Shown: positions 7,776-17,769, counted from the stretch's first letter. The stretch: 64,000 nt of DNA from Candidatus Villigracilis saccharophilus (GCA_016709305.1 JADJNA010000009.1:1-64000); one strand, 5' to 3'. Program-made: numbers and translations. The notes: generated from the sequence alone by a model not told the origin.

Positions 7776-9233
7776 ATGGAAGAACAAGTTAAGCTCGACC
7801 TGATCGTTAAACTTTGCGACACTCTTAATGCAAAAAGAATTGGGTATTGTCACTGGAAAAGCAATACTTTTCTGCATCGTTCGGCGAGCGGCGAGAATGA
7901 TCTTGATCTGCTGGTAAGCAGGATTCATGCTCAGAAGTTCACAGAAATCCTATATGACTTTGGATTTAAAGAATCCCTGCTTCCCGGGGAAGAGGAGTTA
8001 CCCGGTGTGCGGGACTATTATGGGTACGATCAAAAAACGGGGAAAATGATCCATGTCCACGCGCATTTTCAATTGATTCTGGGGAACGACCTCTCCAAGA
8101 ACTACCGCCTGCCGCTTGAGCAGGTTTATCTTCAATCATCCATTCAACAGGATTTATTTCGCGTCCCGGCGTGCGAATTTGAACTTGTGGTCCTGGTCAT
8201 ACGCATGGTATTGAAACACTCAACCTGGGACTCGATCCTCATGCGGCATGGCCAGCTTTCATCTTCTGAGCGGCACGAACTAATTGATCTGTCAACAGAA
8301 GAGACGGTGGCGAAGGTTCATACAGTATTACTTCACCTGCCAAACATAAGTCAGGCTTTATTTGGCCTGTGTTTGCAGTCCATACAGCCAGACTGCCCTT
8401 ATTGGTTGCGCATCAAAGCGGGTGAACAATTACAGAAGGCGCTGCGAAGCTGTGCGCGACGGCCGCATGGGATTGATATCATCTTAAAGCTCGCACGCAG
8501 GGTATGGCAGCCAATTCTTCGGCGCGGGTTCAAGTACGCACGGAAAAGCAGTTTTGCAAATGGCGGCCTGCTCATCACGATAGTCGGCGGAGATGGTGCA
8601 GGCAAGACCACCGTCATCGATGAATTATATAAATGGCTCTCAGAGAAACATGAAGTCAAAAAACTTCATATGGGAAAACCAGTATGGTCATGGGTAACAA
8701 CCTTTATTCGGGGAATATTAAAGATAGGCACGCTTTTGCGGCTCTATCCATTTGAAGGGGATGTCTATGAAGAATCTTTACAAGCGCACGGCACGCCCTG
8801 GTTCATTAGGGCGGTCTGCACTGCCCGTGACCGTTACTTGACATATATTGAGGCGCGGAAATTCTCATCAAATGGGAATCTGGTGTTATGTGACCGTTAT
8901 TCGTTTCCTGGCTTTATGAAAATGGACGGACCGCAATGCGAGGATGCACTGGCAGGTTCAAAAAACACAAATTGGTTATTACAGTTTCTCGTAAACAAGG
9001 AAAAATCTTATTACCAGCAAATACGACTTCCTGATCTACTGATCGTTCTTAAAGTAGACCCCGAAATTGCTGTTCAGCGAAAAGTGGAAGAAACTGAAAC
9101 ATCGGTTCGGGCGCGTTCGTCAGAGGTGTGGGGGCTGGACTGGAAAAAACTATCAGCTTTTGAAGTTGATGCCAACAGGTCCAGAGAAGATGCGCTTTCC
9201 GAGGTCAAGGCTATCGTTTGGGAACATTTATAG
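7776..9233 (+). CDS. Nucleotidyltransferase-like and thymidylate-kinase-like fusion protein
   Basis: About 485 aa from the ATG at 7776; the frame is open from 7716, where a TTG overlaps the upstream stop, so a coupled longer form is possible. The N-terminal domain has CHWKSNTFLHRS and ENDLDLLVSR, a pattern like nucleotidyltransferase-fold proteins. The C-terminal half is a P-loop kinase with Walker A GGDGAGKTT, the region LVLCDRYSFPGF, and LLIVLKVDPEIAVQRK, similar to thymidylate kinases. Known relatives sit in capsule and polysaccharide loci without a defined reaction. A role in phosphorylating or activating a sugar or lipid intermediate is only a guess. Confidence 0.7.
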   Translation: MEEQVKLDLIVKLCDTLNAKRIGYCHWKSNTFLHRSASGENDLDLLVSRIHAQKFTEILYDFGFKESLLPGEEELPGVRDYYGYDQKTGKMIHVHAHFQLILGNDLSKNYRLPLEQVYLQSSIQQDLFRVPACEFELVVLVIRMVLKHSTWDSILMRHGQLSSSERHELIDLSTEETVAKVHTVLLHLPNISQALFGLCLQSIQPDCPYWLRIKAGEQLQKALRSCARRPHGIDIILKLARRVWQPILRRGFKYARKSSFANGGLLITIVGGDGAGKTTVIDELYKWLSEKHEVKKLHMGKPVWSWVTTFIRGILKIGTLLRLYPFEGDVYEESLQAHGTPWFIRAVCTARDRYLTYIEARKFSSNGNLVLCDRYSFPGFMKMDGPQCEDALAGSKNTNWLLQFLVNKEKSYYQQIRLPDLLIVLKVDPEIAVQRKVEETETSVRARSSEVWGLDWKKLSAFEVDANRSREDALSEVKAIVWEHL

Positions 9234-9235
9234 TT

Positions 9236-10819
9236 ATGTCAACAATCACCCGTCCCATGAAATTCATCTCAGGCCTGTTATCCGACAAAGGATTAACCAA
9301 AAAGGCTTATCTAAACGCTATCACAGTGGTGCTTGAGTATGGCGCAAGTTTGATCGTTGGTTTTCTCATTACACCATTGATGGTTGCCGGATTGGGAAAT
9401 TATTTATTTGGGATGTGGCAGATTCTAAACCGCCTGATTGGATATATCAATCCAGTCAGTGGCCGCCCCGGATTTGCACTGAAAGCGACGCTCGCCAACC
9501 AGCAGGCATCGACAGATTACGATCAAAAACGCCGTTATGTCGGCAGCACATTGATCATTTGGATATTATTCCTGCCGGTTCTTATAGTCATTGGCGGAAC
9601 CATTAGTTGGTTTTCACCTTACTGGCTGCACGCGCCATCAGCCTATATTTGGATCATCCGCGTGGCTGCAGGTCTGCTTGTTTTGAACACGATCGCGAAC
9701 ACGCTGGCTTCCATACCGCAGGTAACTTTACAGGGTGAAAACCTGGGATACAAGCGCATGGGGATGTCAGTGATCCTTGTTCTTACCGGCGGATGTTTCA
9801 CCTGGCTGGCTTTATATTTAAAAACAGGGATCATTGGTGTTGCAGCCGCCGCCGTCATATCAACTCTTATAACTGGTTCGTTTTATCTTTGGGTCGTAAA
9901 AAGCCATACCCCGTGGTTTGGAATGGCAAAGCCGCGGCTTGCTGATACTCGTCAAATGCTGGGACTGAGTTGGTGGTTCATGGGCTGGAATTTGGTAACG
10001 ACCCTGCTGCTGGCCAGTGATGTTGTCGTACTGGGACTGCTCAACTCGGTCGAGTCTGTCACCAATTATTCACTGACCAAATACATCCCTGAAACTTTGA
10101 TCGGCGTCATCGTCATCATTATTTTTGGGATCATGCCCGGGCTTGGAAGTATTATCGGAACGGGAGATTATCAAAAAGCACTCCGTTTGCGCGACGAGAT
10201 CAACTCATTCATCTGGCTGGTGGCGACAACCCTGGGCGCTTCCATCCTGATCTGGAACAGGGTTTTTATTGGGCTATGGGTGGGCGCGTACCATTACTCC
10301 GGGTCGATTCCCAATCTATTAATTGTCGTGGCCGCGATGCAGCTTGCTCTTATCCGAAGCGACGGCACCATTATTGACCTGACTTTACGCCTCAGTCAAA
10401 AGGTTCTTCTTGGGCTGCTCTCTGTCACAGTATCCATTGCAGCAGCAAGCATCATGGTCGGCGTCTTAAAGCTCGGGGTTGCAGGGTTGTGCCTTGGTAT
10501 TATAGGTGGACGATTAATTATCAGCGTCGGCTATCCCATCTTGATCAACCGTTTCCTGGGCGTTTCATTATCCTCTCAATTAAATCATTTGTTTCGTCCG
10601 GGGCTTGTCACGATCCTGCTTTTTTCGACTACAGCAGCTTTGGATAATTTAATCTCAAATACAGTCGAAAGGGGTATCACGGGTTGGCTCATGTTCATTC
10701 TCTCCGCAACAGGCACAGGTGCCTTCTTCCTTTTGATATCGTTCTTTGCCGGCTTATCAGGCGATCAGCGCAGGCATATGTTACGCCGTGTTCAGACAGT
10801 GATGACAGTCCATGAATAA
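9236..10819 (+). CDS. Wzx-type polysaccharide flippase
   Basis: About 527 aa with some 12-14 hydrophobic helices spread over its whole length, for example ASLIVGFLITPLMVAG, GLLVLNTIANTLASI and LIGVIVIIIFGIMPGLG. The length and pattern fit the polysaccharide-transporter branch of the MOP superfamily, which flips lipid-linked repeat units across the membrane. I use the ATG at 9236, two bases after the previous stop; a frame from 9218 exists but overlaps that gene. It overlaps the next gene by eight bases, so the operon is tightly packed. Confidence 0.85.
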   Translation: MSTITRPMKFISGLLSDKGLTKKAYLNAITVVLEYGASLIVGFLITPLMVAGLGNYLFGMWQILNRLIGYINPVSGRPGFALKATLANQQASTDYDQKRRYVGSTLIIWILFLPVLIVIGGTISWFSPYWLHAPSAYIWIIRVAAGLLVLNTIANTLASIPQVTLQGENLGYKRMGMSVILVLTGGCFTWLALYLKTGIIGVAAAAVISTLITGSFYLWVVKSHTPWFGMAKPRLADTRQMLGLSWWFMGWNLVTTLLLASDVVVLGLLNSVESVTNYSLTKYIPETLIGVIVIIIFGIMPGLGSIIGTGDYQKALRLRDEINSFIWLVATTLGASILIWNRVFIGLWVGAYHYSGSIPNLLIVVAAMQLALIRSDGTIIDLTLRLSQKVLLGLLSVTVSIAAASIMVGVLKLGVAGLCLGIIGGRLIISVGYPILINRFLGVSLSSQLNHLFRPGLVTILLFSTTAALDNLISNTVERGITGWLMFILSATGTGAFFLLISFFAGLSGDQRRHMLRRVQTVMTVHE

Positions 10820-11486
10820 CAATCCCGCATCCATAGTGGAGATCGTTGGCCCGGCGGGCGCAGGTAAAACAACTTTGTGCCGGGCGTTGTGCCACGCCAG
10901 GAAATCCATCCACATGGGCAATTTCCCTGATGTCCGAAAAATAACATATGCGCCTTTTTTTTTCTGGAACGGTCTGCAACTATCCCCCACCCTTCTCCAT
11001 TTATCCCGGCACAATGACAGAAAACTTACCCGTCGTGAATTCGCATGGCTGTCCATTCTCAATGGGTGGTCTGGCGTCCTGCAAAGGGAGCTAAAAAAAA
11101 ATAAGATCATCCTGCTCGATCAAGGACCAGTTTATTTATTGACTGAGACAAAAGAGCTTGGCCCTGAATATTTGCGAGCGTCTCAGGCCAAAAAATTATG
11201 GCAGACCTTATATTCCCGTTGGGCTGAGACACTGGATATGATCGTCTGGCTGGATGCTGCAGATACAGATCTGATGAAACGCATCCGCTCCCGCGACAAG
11301 GAACATATTGTCAAAAACGAATCAAACGAAACCACATTTAAGTTTCTGGCCCGCTATCGTGAAGCCTACGAGCGCACGATCTACAATTTAGAAATAAATC
11401 ATATAGGTCTAAAAATCCTCCGATTTGACACAAGCCAAGAATCACCGCAAGAAATAGCGGACCAGCTTTTGTTTGAATTCCAATAA
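10812..11486 (+). CDS. P-loop kinase-like protein of the polysaccharide operon
   Basis: A 224-aa protein with Walker A GPAGAGKTT at residues 13-21, a Walker-B-like strand NKIILLDQGP near 100 and a lid-like stretch KRIRSRDKEH. The layout resembles nucleoside or sugar kinases. The ATG lies inside the end of the flippase gene, suggesting translational coupling. With 7776-9233 it makes two P-loop kinases in one polysaccharide operon. The substrate cannot be read from the sequence. Confidence 0.75.
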   Translation: MNNNPASIVEIVGPAGAGKTTLCRALCHARKSIHMGNFPDVRKITYAPFFFWNGLQLSPTLLHLSRHNDRKLTRREFAWLSILNGWSGVLQRELKKNKIILLDQGPVYLLTETKELGPEYLRASQAKKLWQTLYSRWAETLDMIVWLDAADTDLMKRIRSRDKEHIVKNESNETTFKFLARYREAYERTIYNLEINHIGLKILRFDTSQESPQEIADQLLFEFQ

Positions 11487-11577
11487 ATTTGGATCTGGAT
11501 AATTTGCCACCCATAAAAAGATCAACATATTCCCATCAGCGGTCAGATAGATATCAGAGCAACCTGGTAAAACCAAT

Positions 11578-12681
11578 ATGAAAACATCAAAAGAACGATT
11601 GGCACTTTTTTTACCTGGCTTATATGAAGGCGGCGCCGAGCGCATCGTTCTTAATCTTGCAAAAGGGATTTCCGAGCGCGGCTACGCAGTTGATCTGGTT
11701 CTGGCGCGGGCAGAGGGTCCTTACATGTCCCAGATTCCTGACGCAGTCAGGCTTGTGGATCTGAATGCACCGCGTGTACTGAGTAGTGTCCCGGCTCTGG
11801 CCAAATATATTCAGCAGGAACGCCCAACTGCATTGCTTTCTGGAATGTTTGCCAATGTGATCGCTCTTTGGGCGCGGCGCCTATGCAGTGTTCCCTGTCG
11901 AATGGCGATCATCGAACATAACTCGCTGTCTTCGATTGTCAACAGTAAAAAAGATTTGCGCTGGCAGTTGTACCCAAAGTTAGCAAAATGGTTTTACCCC
12001 TGGGCAAACAATATCATCGCCGTTTCAAACGATGTCGCAGATGATCTGGCACGAGTGACCAAAATCCCCCGTCATTTCATTCAAGTTATTTACAACCCGA
12101 TCGTGACACCGGATTTACAAAATAAATCCGAAGTTCCATTGGAACATCCCTGGTTCAAGGAAGGCGCGCCTCCAGTGATTCTGGCCGTCGGACGTTTGAC
12201 AGATCAAAAAGCGTTTGACGTGTTGATCCGCGCTTTTTCACTTGTGATAAAAAAAGGTCCTACACACCTGCTGATCCTGGGGGAAGGGGAAAACCGATTT
12301 GCGCTTCAATCTTTGATCAATCAGCTGGGATTGGAGCAGGATGTGATTTTGTTGGGATTTGTGCAAAATCCATATCAATTTATGGCGCGCGCCTCTATAT
12401 TCGTACTTCCATCCCGATGGGAAGGTCTGCCAACTGTTTTGGTTGAAGCGCTATATTTGGGCTTACCCATCGTTGCCACAAATTGTCCCGGGGGGACGGG
12501 GGAAATCTTGAAGGATGGTCAATTCGGCAGAATGGTCCCAGTGGATGATCCTCTCGCTTTAGCGGAAGCAATTCAAGGGACAATAAATGTCCGCCGTTCT
12601 ACTCCTGCCTCTGAAAGCTGGCAGCCATTTCATTTGGATTTTGTCGTGGATCGTTATATCAAATTGCTGCTTGGAACATAA
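11578..12681 (+). CDS. Glycosyltransferase family 4
   Basis: A 367-aa GT-B enzyme. The N-terminal domain starts LFLPGLYEGGAERIVLNLA, with the glycine-rich loop used by GT4 enzymes. The C-terminal domain has AVGRLTDQKAFDVLIRAF and LPSRWEGLPTVLVEALYLG, which contains the E-x7-E motif that binds the nucleotide sugar. It probably adds one sugar to the lipid-linked repeat unit in the cytoplasm. There is a 91-bp gap before it with no evident structure. The linkage and sugar cannot be predicted. Confidence 0.9.
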   Translation: MKTSKERLALFLPGLYEGGAERIVLNLAKGISERGYAVDLVLARAEGPYMSQIPDAVRLVDLNAPRVLSSVPALAKYIQQERPTALLSGMFANVIALWARRLCSVPCRMAIIEHNSLSSIVNSKKDLRWQLYPKLAKWFYPWANNIIAVSNDVADDLARVTKIPRHFIQVIYNPIVTPDLQNKSEVPLEHPWFKEGAPPVILAVGRLTDQKAFDVLIRAFSLVIKKGPTHLLILGEGENRFALQSLINQLGLEQDVILLGFVQNPYQFMARASIFVLPSRWEGLPTVLVEALYLGLPIVATNCPGGTGEILKDGQFGRMVPVDDPLALAEAIQGTINVRRSTPASESWQPFHLDFVVDRYIKLLLGT

Positions 12682-12683
12682 CA

Positions 12684-13895
12684 ATGCGTCGGATCACCTA
12701 TTGGCTTGCGATCATTCTAATTTTCATCGTTCCCTGGGAAGATAGCTTTTCGGTAACGACATTGGGATCACTAGCCAGACTCATGGGGCTCATCGTTGCC
12801 GTATTCTGGGCGGCGACAATGCTGGTGGAAGGAAGATTTCGGAAACCGCATCTTTTCCATGTGCTGGTATTGATATTCTTTTTCTGGAATTTCATAAGCA
12901 TTTTTTGGAGTTTGGATCCAGAAAGTACGCTTCAACGTATAAAAACGTACAGCCAGATATTTCTGCTGATGCTTATCTATTGGGAAGTATTCCAAAAGCC
13001 ATCAGAATTATTGAGCGGACTTCAAGCCTATGTTTTCGGCACTTATGTACTGATAGCAAGCACGATCTACAACTATATCAATGGCAATGTCGCAGTTGCG
13101 TACGAAGGACGGTACAGCGCCACCGGCGTGAACGCTGTTGATCTGGCGCTGATCTTAATGATGGGTCTGCCCATTGCAATGCAATTGTTTTTCACAACCG
13201 GGCAAAGTAAAAAGGGGACAATCTTGAAGGTGATAAATTTAGCTTATATTCCTCTGGCTATTTTTTCGATTATTCTGACCGGGAGCCGCACTTCCCTGAT
13301 CGCGGTCATCCCGTTTGTCATTTATCTAGCGGCGACCCAACAGATCAAATTTGACCGCAAGGTCTTGTTTTTTGGAATTCTAGTAGTCTCATTCCTGATA
13401 CTGCTCCCCTTTGTCCCGTCGATGGTCATTGACAGGTTGGGGACGCTGGGCGCATCAATCGAAGCAGGAGATCTTGGCGGCAGGGTCGATTTATGGCGGC
13501 AGGCCCTTTTGGTGTTTTCCAATCACCCGATTACAGGAAACGGCAGCGGCACATTGGATTCGGCCATCGGCTCGGCGGCGCATAACACCTTTGTATCGAT
13601 TGCCGCCGAGACAGGGTCCATTGGATTCATTTTATTTTTTGCCATCCTCACAGTGGTCTTTTTCCAGGCGATGAATGTTCCGAATGGAAATGCGGGGCTT
13701 TGGGTGGCGATCTTCCTGACATGGGTCATAGGTGTTTGTTCGCTATCCTGGGAGTTCAGAAAGCTCACCTGGTTATTCCTTAATTTTATTGTCATTGAAG
13801 GAAGTTTCCTTCACGAGCAGCTACACGCAGTGCAGGTCAAAATTGAAATAAAGCGTTTTTTCAATGCACGTGCCATCAAGGCAGAGGGAGATTAA
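12684..13895 (+). CDS. O-antigen ligase/Wzy-type polymerase
   Basis: A 403-aa membrane protein with about 10-12 helices (YWLAIILIFIVPW, LFHVLVLIFFFWNFISIFWSL, VISFL-like cores). A large loop carries LGGRVDLWRQALLVFSNHPITGNG and then AHNTFVSIAAETG, the pattern of the O-antigen ligase/polymerase (Wzy_C) family, with the conserved arginine region and HN motif. It starts two bases after the previous stop and overlaps the next start by one base. In this operon it most likely polymerises flipped repeat units outside the membrane. Confidence 0.85.
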   Translation: MRRITYWLAIILIFIVPWEDSFSVTTLGSLARLMGLIVAVFWAATMLVEGRFRKPHLFHVLVLIFFFWNFISIFWSLDPESTLQRIKTYSQIFLLMLIYWEVFQKPSELLSGLQAYVFGTYVLIASTIYNYINGNVAVAYEGRYSATGVNAVDLALILMMGLPIAMQLFFTTGQSKKGTILKVINLAYIPLAIFSIILTGSRTSLIAVIPFVIYLAATQQIKFDRKVLFFGILVVSFLILLPFVPSMVIDRLGTLGASIEAGDLGGRVDLWRQALLVFSNHPITGNGSGTLDSAIGSAAHNTFVSIAAETGSIGFILFFAILTVVFFQAMNVPNGNAGLWVAIFLTWVIGVCSLSWEFRKLTWLFLNFIVIEGSFLHEQLHAVQVKIEIKRFFNARAIKAEGD

Positions 13896-15343
13896 TGTTA
13901 AACAAATCGAAGGTTGATTTGTTTCTGACGCTCGGGTTTCTAATATTGCTTTCAGTGGTTCTAACAGGTTGTTTACCGGTTCCAAAACCTGTTGAAGCCA
14001 CTTCTCAAACATACACATATTCTCTTCCGGCATTTCCAGGTGCTGAAGGATTTGGGTCCATGACCAAAGGCGGACGCGGCGGAATGGTGTTCGAGGTGAC
14101 CAATCTAAACGACTCTGGTCCGGGATCTTTACGAGCAGCCATCAGCGCAGAAGGACCCCGGATCGTTATCTTTCGCAATGCTGGAACAATCGAACTTGAA
14201 TCTAGCCTGGTGATCGCCAATCCAAATATCACCATAGCGGGGCAGACAGCCCCGGGGATGGGCATCACATTACGCAGCATCAATTCGGAAGTTAAAGCGC
14301 TGATCAAGATCAAAACCAATGATGTAGTTGTTAGATTCCTAACCTTACGGGCAGGGCCGCCTTCAGCAGGGGATGCAATGCTGATCCTGACGTCCGATGC
14401 TCACGAAACATACAATGTGGTTATTGACCATAACTCGTTGAGCTGGGCTGTTGATCGGAATTTGACAACCTGGTATGACGTCCACGATATATCCATTCAA
14501 TGGAATATTTTTTCCGAAGCATTGAACTGCAGTATCAATCCCAAAGGTTGTCATAGCAAAGGGGTTCTGCTCGGGGGCTACGCGAGTGATGAGAACAAGA
14601 ATAAACCCGGCGCGAACAATATTTCATTTCATCACAATTTGATGGCCCACAACGGGGAACGTAATCCATATATAGAAGCCAGCGGCGTAATCGATGTCGT
14701 CAATAATGTTGCCTACAATCCTTTTGGAACTTTCAGTCACATAGACATGGTTGATCAGCTGGCTCCGGATTTGGTGAATTTCATCGGGAATATGTATAAA
14801 CCCGGGCCGAACACTGAAATGAAGTATGGCATTCGAGCGCTAAATGCGGGTGCGCCAGGCGCAGGAATTTTTGTTCAGGGAAACATCGGGCCTCGCCGCG
14901 AGAACAACAACCTGCCGGAGATCAATATCATTGACCCTGACTCAAGAAAGTTTGTTGTATCCAAGCCGTTTCCCGCGGAAATGATCACAACGGTCACAGC
15001 TCTTCAAGCGTATGACCAGGTACTATCTGGCGCGGGTGCAAATATGGGACTGACTTGTGAAGGGATATTTTTCTGGCGGCAAGACGCCATTGACGCGCGC
15101 ATCATCAGTGATGTTAGGAATGGCACCGGCAAAATAATTGATGATCCAGCCGAGGTTGGAGGCTGGTTAACCATTGAGCCCGCCGCACCTTGTGTAGATT
15201 CAGACCATGATGGAATGCCGGACGCATGGGAACAAAAATACAGCTTCGATCCTGCCGATCCATTAGATGGTTCCAAAGACGCCAACAGGAACGGATATAC
15301 AAACTTTGAAGAATTCTTAAACGGTACAGATCCGCTTCATTAG
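13895..15343 (+). CDS. Pectate-lyase-like beta-helix lipoprotein
   Basis: A 482-aa protein with a lipoprotein signal (LSVVLTGC, Cys26). The mature part opens FPGAEGFGSMTKGGRGG and has VTNLNDSGPGSLRAAI and NPNITIAGQTAPG, the usual start of secreted pectate lyase/right-handed beta-helix enzymes. VVIDHNSLSWAVD corresponds to a strand of the active-site face. The C-terminus has a thrombospondin type-3 or dockerin-like calcium motif, DSDHDGMPDAWE, then DANRNGYTNFEE. In a polysaccharide operon the likely role is trimming or releasing the operon's own uronic-acid polymer, or breaking down foreign pectin. Substrate not proven. Confidence 0.85.
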   Translation: MLNKSKVDLFLTLGFLILLSVVLTGCLPVPKPVEATSQTYTYSLPAFPGAEGFGSMTKGGRGGMVFEVTNLNDSGPGSLRAAISAEGPRIVIFRNAGTIELESSLVIANPNITIAGQTAPGMGITLRSINSEVKALIKIKTNDVVVRFLTLRAGPPSAGDAMLILTSDAHETYNVVIDHNSLSWAVDRNLTTWYDVHDISIQWNIFSEALNCSINPKGCHSKGVLLGGYASDENKNKPGANNISFHHNLMAHNGERNPYIEASGVIDVVNNVAYNPFGTFSHIDMVDQLAPDLVNFIGNMYKPGPNTEMKYGIRALNAGAPGAGIFVQGNIGPRRENNNLPEINIIDPDSRKFVVSKPFPAEMITTVTALQAYDQVLSGAGANMGLTCEGIFFWRQDAIDARIISDVRNGTGKIIDDPAEVGGWLTIEPAAPCVDSDHDGMPDAWEQKYSFDPADPLDGSKDANRNGYTNFEEFLNGTDPLH

Positions 15344-15355
15344 GAAAAACAGACA

Positions 15356-16510
15356 ATGCAAATTATCGAATCCAAACAAAGAATCAAGGCGCAAACAGCG
15401 ACCACAGTTAAAAGGTTGCTATTCGTTGGCCCAAAACCGCCGCCGATCGGCGGCTCACCGCTGACTGTACAAGCCATGCTAGCTGAGTTGGCTTTATACC
15501 CGTCTATCCAGGTAACGTTAATCAACACATCGCCAGCATTGGATGTTAGAAAAAAAATGACCGGGTTTAACTTCGAGAAGGTTATCAGGTCAATGCTCAT
15601 CCTGCCAAAATATGTTTTGGAAATTCCACGCAGCGATGCCGTGCTGGTATTCGCCAACGACCTGTTCGCGATCACGCTCGCGCCTTTGCTTCTATTTTTG
15701 GCCAAGCTATTTCATAAACCTTTTTACCTCAAGCCGGTTGGGGCGGGTCTGGATCTATTCATTAACGCGCAAAAGAAAATATTTCGAGAATACCTGCTTT
15801 TTGTCCTGCGGGCAGCCGATGGCATCTTGACTCAAACCAAGTTGCTCAAGAACGACCTGAATAAACTCGGCTGCATGAATGCGCATTATCTGCCGGGCTG
15901 CCGTCCATTGGCAAAAATTAACCAGTCACCAAAACAAGGTTCATCCGAATTTCGCATGATCTTTCTAGGTCACATCACAAGACTCAAGGGTCCGCTCGTT
16001 TTACTGGACGCTTTAAAGATCGTCACAGAAATGAGCGCGGAGCCCGTGACCTGCGATTTTTTTGGCCCCATCCATGACGAAATCCACGATGAGTTTATGA
16101 ACGGATTGAAATCCAATCCCAACGCCCGTTATTGTGGTGTTGCTGAAGCCGGAACAGGCCCGCAGCTGATCTCAGAATACGACGCGCTTGTATTACCAAC
16201 TTACTATGACACCGAAGGCCATCCTGGTGTGCTGATCGAAGCTATGCATGCGGGCGTTCCAGTGATTACCACGCAAGTCCGTACATTCCCGGAATTGATC
16301 ACGCACGGGGTCAATGGCTTCCTCCTCCCGACTCAGGATAGTGATTTCCTGGCTCAGGCGATCATTTTATTGGCGGTTGACCCGGAGTTGAGAAAAAGAA
16401 TGGGGAAGGCAAATCACCTAAAGAGCCATGAATTTTGCGCGGAAAACGTAGTGGGGCAATTGCTCAAGATCGTGTTTCCAGGCTTGCTTGCAGTGAGGCG
16501 TGCATCATGA
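15356..16510 (+). CDS. Glycosyltransferase family 4
   Basis: A 384-aa GT-B protein with RLLFVGPKPPPIGGSPLTVQ near the start and FLGHITRLKGPLVLLDAL opening the second domain. The donor-site region reads LPTYYDTEGHPGVLIEAMHAG, a variant of the E-x7-E motif. AGGAAA precedes the ATG. It ends in an ATGA overlap with the next glycosyltransferase, so the two are translated together. Acceptor and sugar unknown. Confidence 0.88.
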   Translation: MQIIESKQRIKAQTATTVKRLLFVGPKPPPIGGSPLTVQAMLAELALYPSIQVTLINTSPALDVRKKMTGFNFEKVIRSMLILPKYVLEIPRSDAVLVFANDLFAITLAPLLLFLAKLFHKPFYLKPVGAGLDLFINAQKKIFREYLLFVLRAADGILTQTKLLKNDLNKLGCMNAHYLPGCRPLAKINQSPKQGSSEFRMIFLGHITRLKGPLVLLDALKIVTEMSAEPVTCDFFGPIHDEIHDEFMNGLKSNPNARYCGVAEAGTGPQLISEYDALVLPTYYDTEGHPGVLIEAMHAGVPVITTQVRTFPELITHGVNGFLLPTQDSDFLAQAIILLAVDPELRKRMGKANHLKSHEFCAENVVGQLLKIVFPGLLAVRRAS

Positions 16511-17769
16511 AAATCCTTTTTATGGCGCAATGTTACGCCCCTGAAAATGTAAGCGCGGCGGTCCTGATCACAGATCTTGCAACCGATCTTGCAAAACGCG
16601 GGCATCAAGTCACAATCGTCACAGGCGCGCCGAATTATCCGCAGGGGCGAATCTTTAAGGGATATCGCAACAGCCTGTATGCAGTCGAGGTATTGGATGG
16701 TGTGCGTGTTATCCGTACCTGGAGTTTTATTTCACCTTCAAAGAAATTCTGGTCACGGCTGTTTCATTATGGGACCTACAGCGCGACCGCCTTTTACGGC
16801 GGGTTGTTTGCAGGCCGGCCGGATGTAATTGTCAGTTATTCCCCTCCGCTTCCTCTCGGACTTTCGGCCTGGCTGCTCAGTCTAATCTTCCGCGTGCCCT
16901 GGGTACTTCAAATCGAAGATCTTTACCCGGATGCGGCAATTGCCGCAGGTGTGATGACGAATAATTGGGTTGTTAAATTTTTTCTCGGGATGGAAAATTT
17001 CCTTTACCGGCACGCCGAGGGCATCTCTGTCATCTCGAAAAATTTCCGATTGGCCCTGCTTGCAAAGGGAATTCGAAACTCAAAGATAAAAACCATTCCA
17101 GTTTGGGCCGACCCTGATGAAGTGCGGCCCATGCAAAAACAAAATGCTTTTAGGCACGAGCATGGGCTCGACGATAAATTCGTTGTGATGTACTCGGGCA
17201 ACATCGGCCTGACATCCTGTCTGGAAGACATTCTCCACGCGGCGGAAATACTTCAAAAACAAATTGATATTCAATTTGTAATCGTCGGAGAGGGCGTCAA
17301 AAAACAAACACTCGAAGCAGAAATGAAAGCAAAAAAAATACCTAACATTCTGTTTCTTCCTTATCAGCCAAGAGAGAAATTTCCTCAAATGCTAGCTGCC
17401 GCTGATGTGGGCCTTGTCACGCTCAACGCGGGAGCAGCGCTCTCTTCACTGCCCAGTAAAACATTCAATGTGATGGCAAGCGCACGGCCGATCTTGGCGG
17501 TCACCCCATCTGGAAGCGAGGTCATGCAGATTGTGGAAGAAGCAGGCTGTGGGTGGAATGTTCCGCCTGAGTCGCCTGAAAAACTGGCAAATGCCATCAC
17601 CCAGTTAAAAGAGCGCGCGGCCGAGATGATCCAAATGGGACAAAATGGACGCGCCTGTCTTGAGAAGAAATATTCCCGCAATCATTGTGTGGATGCATAT
17701 GAAAAAATGTTAACTGCCTTATATGACCGAACCCATTTGGACGCTGCTCACGCAGGAGAAATATTATGA
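16507..17769 (+). CDS. WbuB-like glycosyltransferase family 4
   Basis: About 420 aa from the ATG at 16507, which overlaps the previous stop as ATGA; a longer frame from 16435 lies inside the upstream gene. It starts MKILFMAQCYAPENVSAA and has VTIVTGAPNYPQGRIFKGY, IEDLYPDAA, MYSGNIGLTSCLEDIL and LVTLNAGAALSSLPSKTFNVM. These are hallmarks of the WbuB/FnlC-associated branch of GT4, which often transfers N-acetylated deoxy-amino sugars. The exact sugar is not determined. Confidence 0.88.
   Translation: MKILFMAQCYAPENVSAAVLITDLATDLAKRGHQVTIVTGAPNYPQGRIFKGYRNSLYAVEVLDGVRVIRTWSFISPSKKFWSRLFHYGTYSATAFYGGLFAGRPDVIVSYSPPLPLGLSAWLLSLIFRVPWVLQIEDLYPDAAIAAGVMTNNWVVKFFLGMENFLYRHAEGISVISKNFRLALLAKGIRNSKIKTIPVWADPDEVRPMQKQNAFRHEHGLDDKFVVMYSGNIGLTSCLEDILHAAEILQKQIDIQFVIVGEGVKKQTLEAEMKAKKIPNILFLPYQPREKFPQMLAAADVGLVTLNAGAALSSLPSKTFNVMASARPILAVTPSGSEVMQIVEEAGCGWNVPPESPEKLANAITQLKERAAEMIQMGQNGRACLEKKYSRNHCVDAYEKMLTALYDRTHLDAAHAGEIL

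Noticed and set aside
7320..7928. 202-codon minus-strand frame
   Set aside because: Antisense to two clearly coding plus-strand genes, with no ribosome site or motif.
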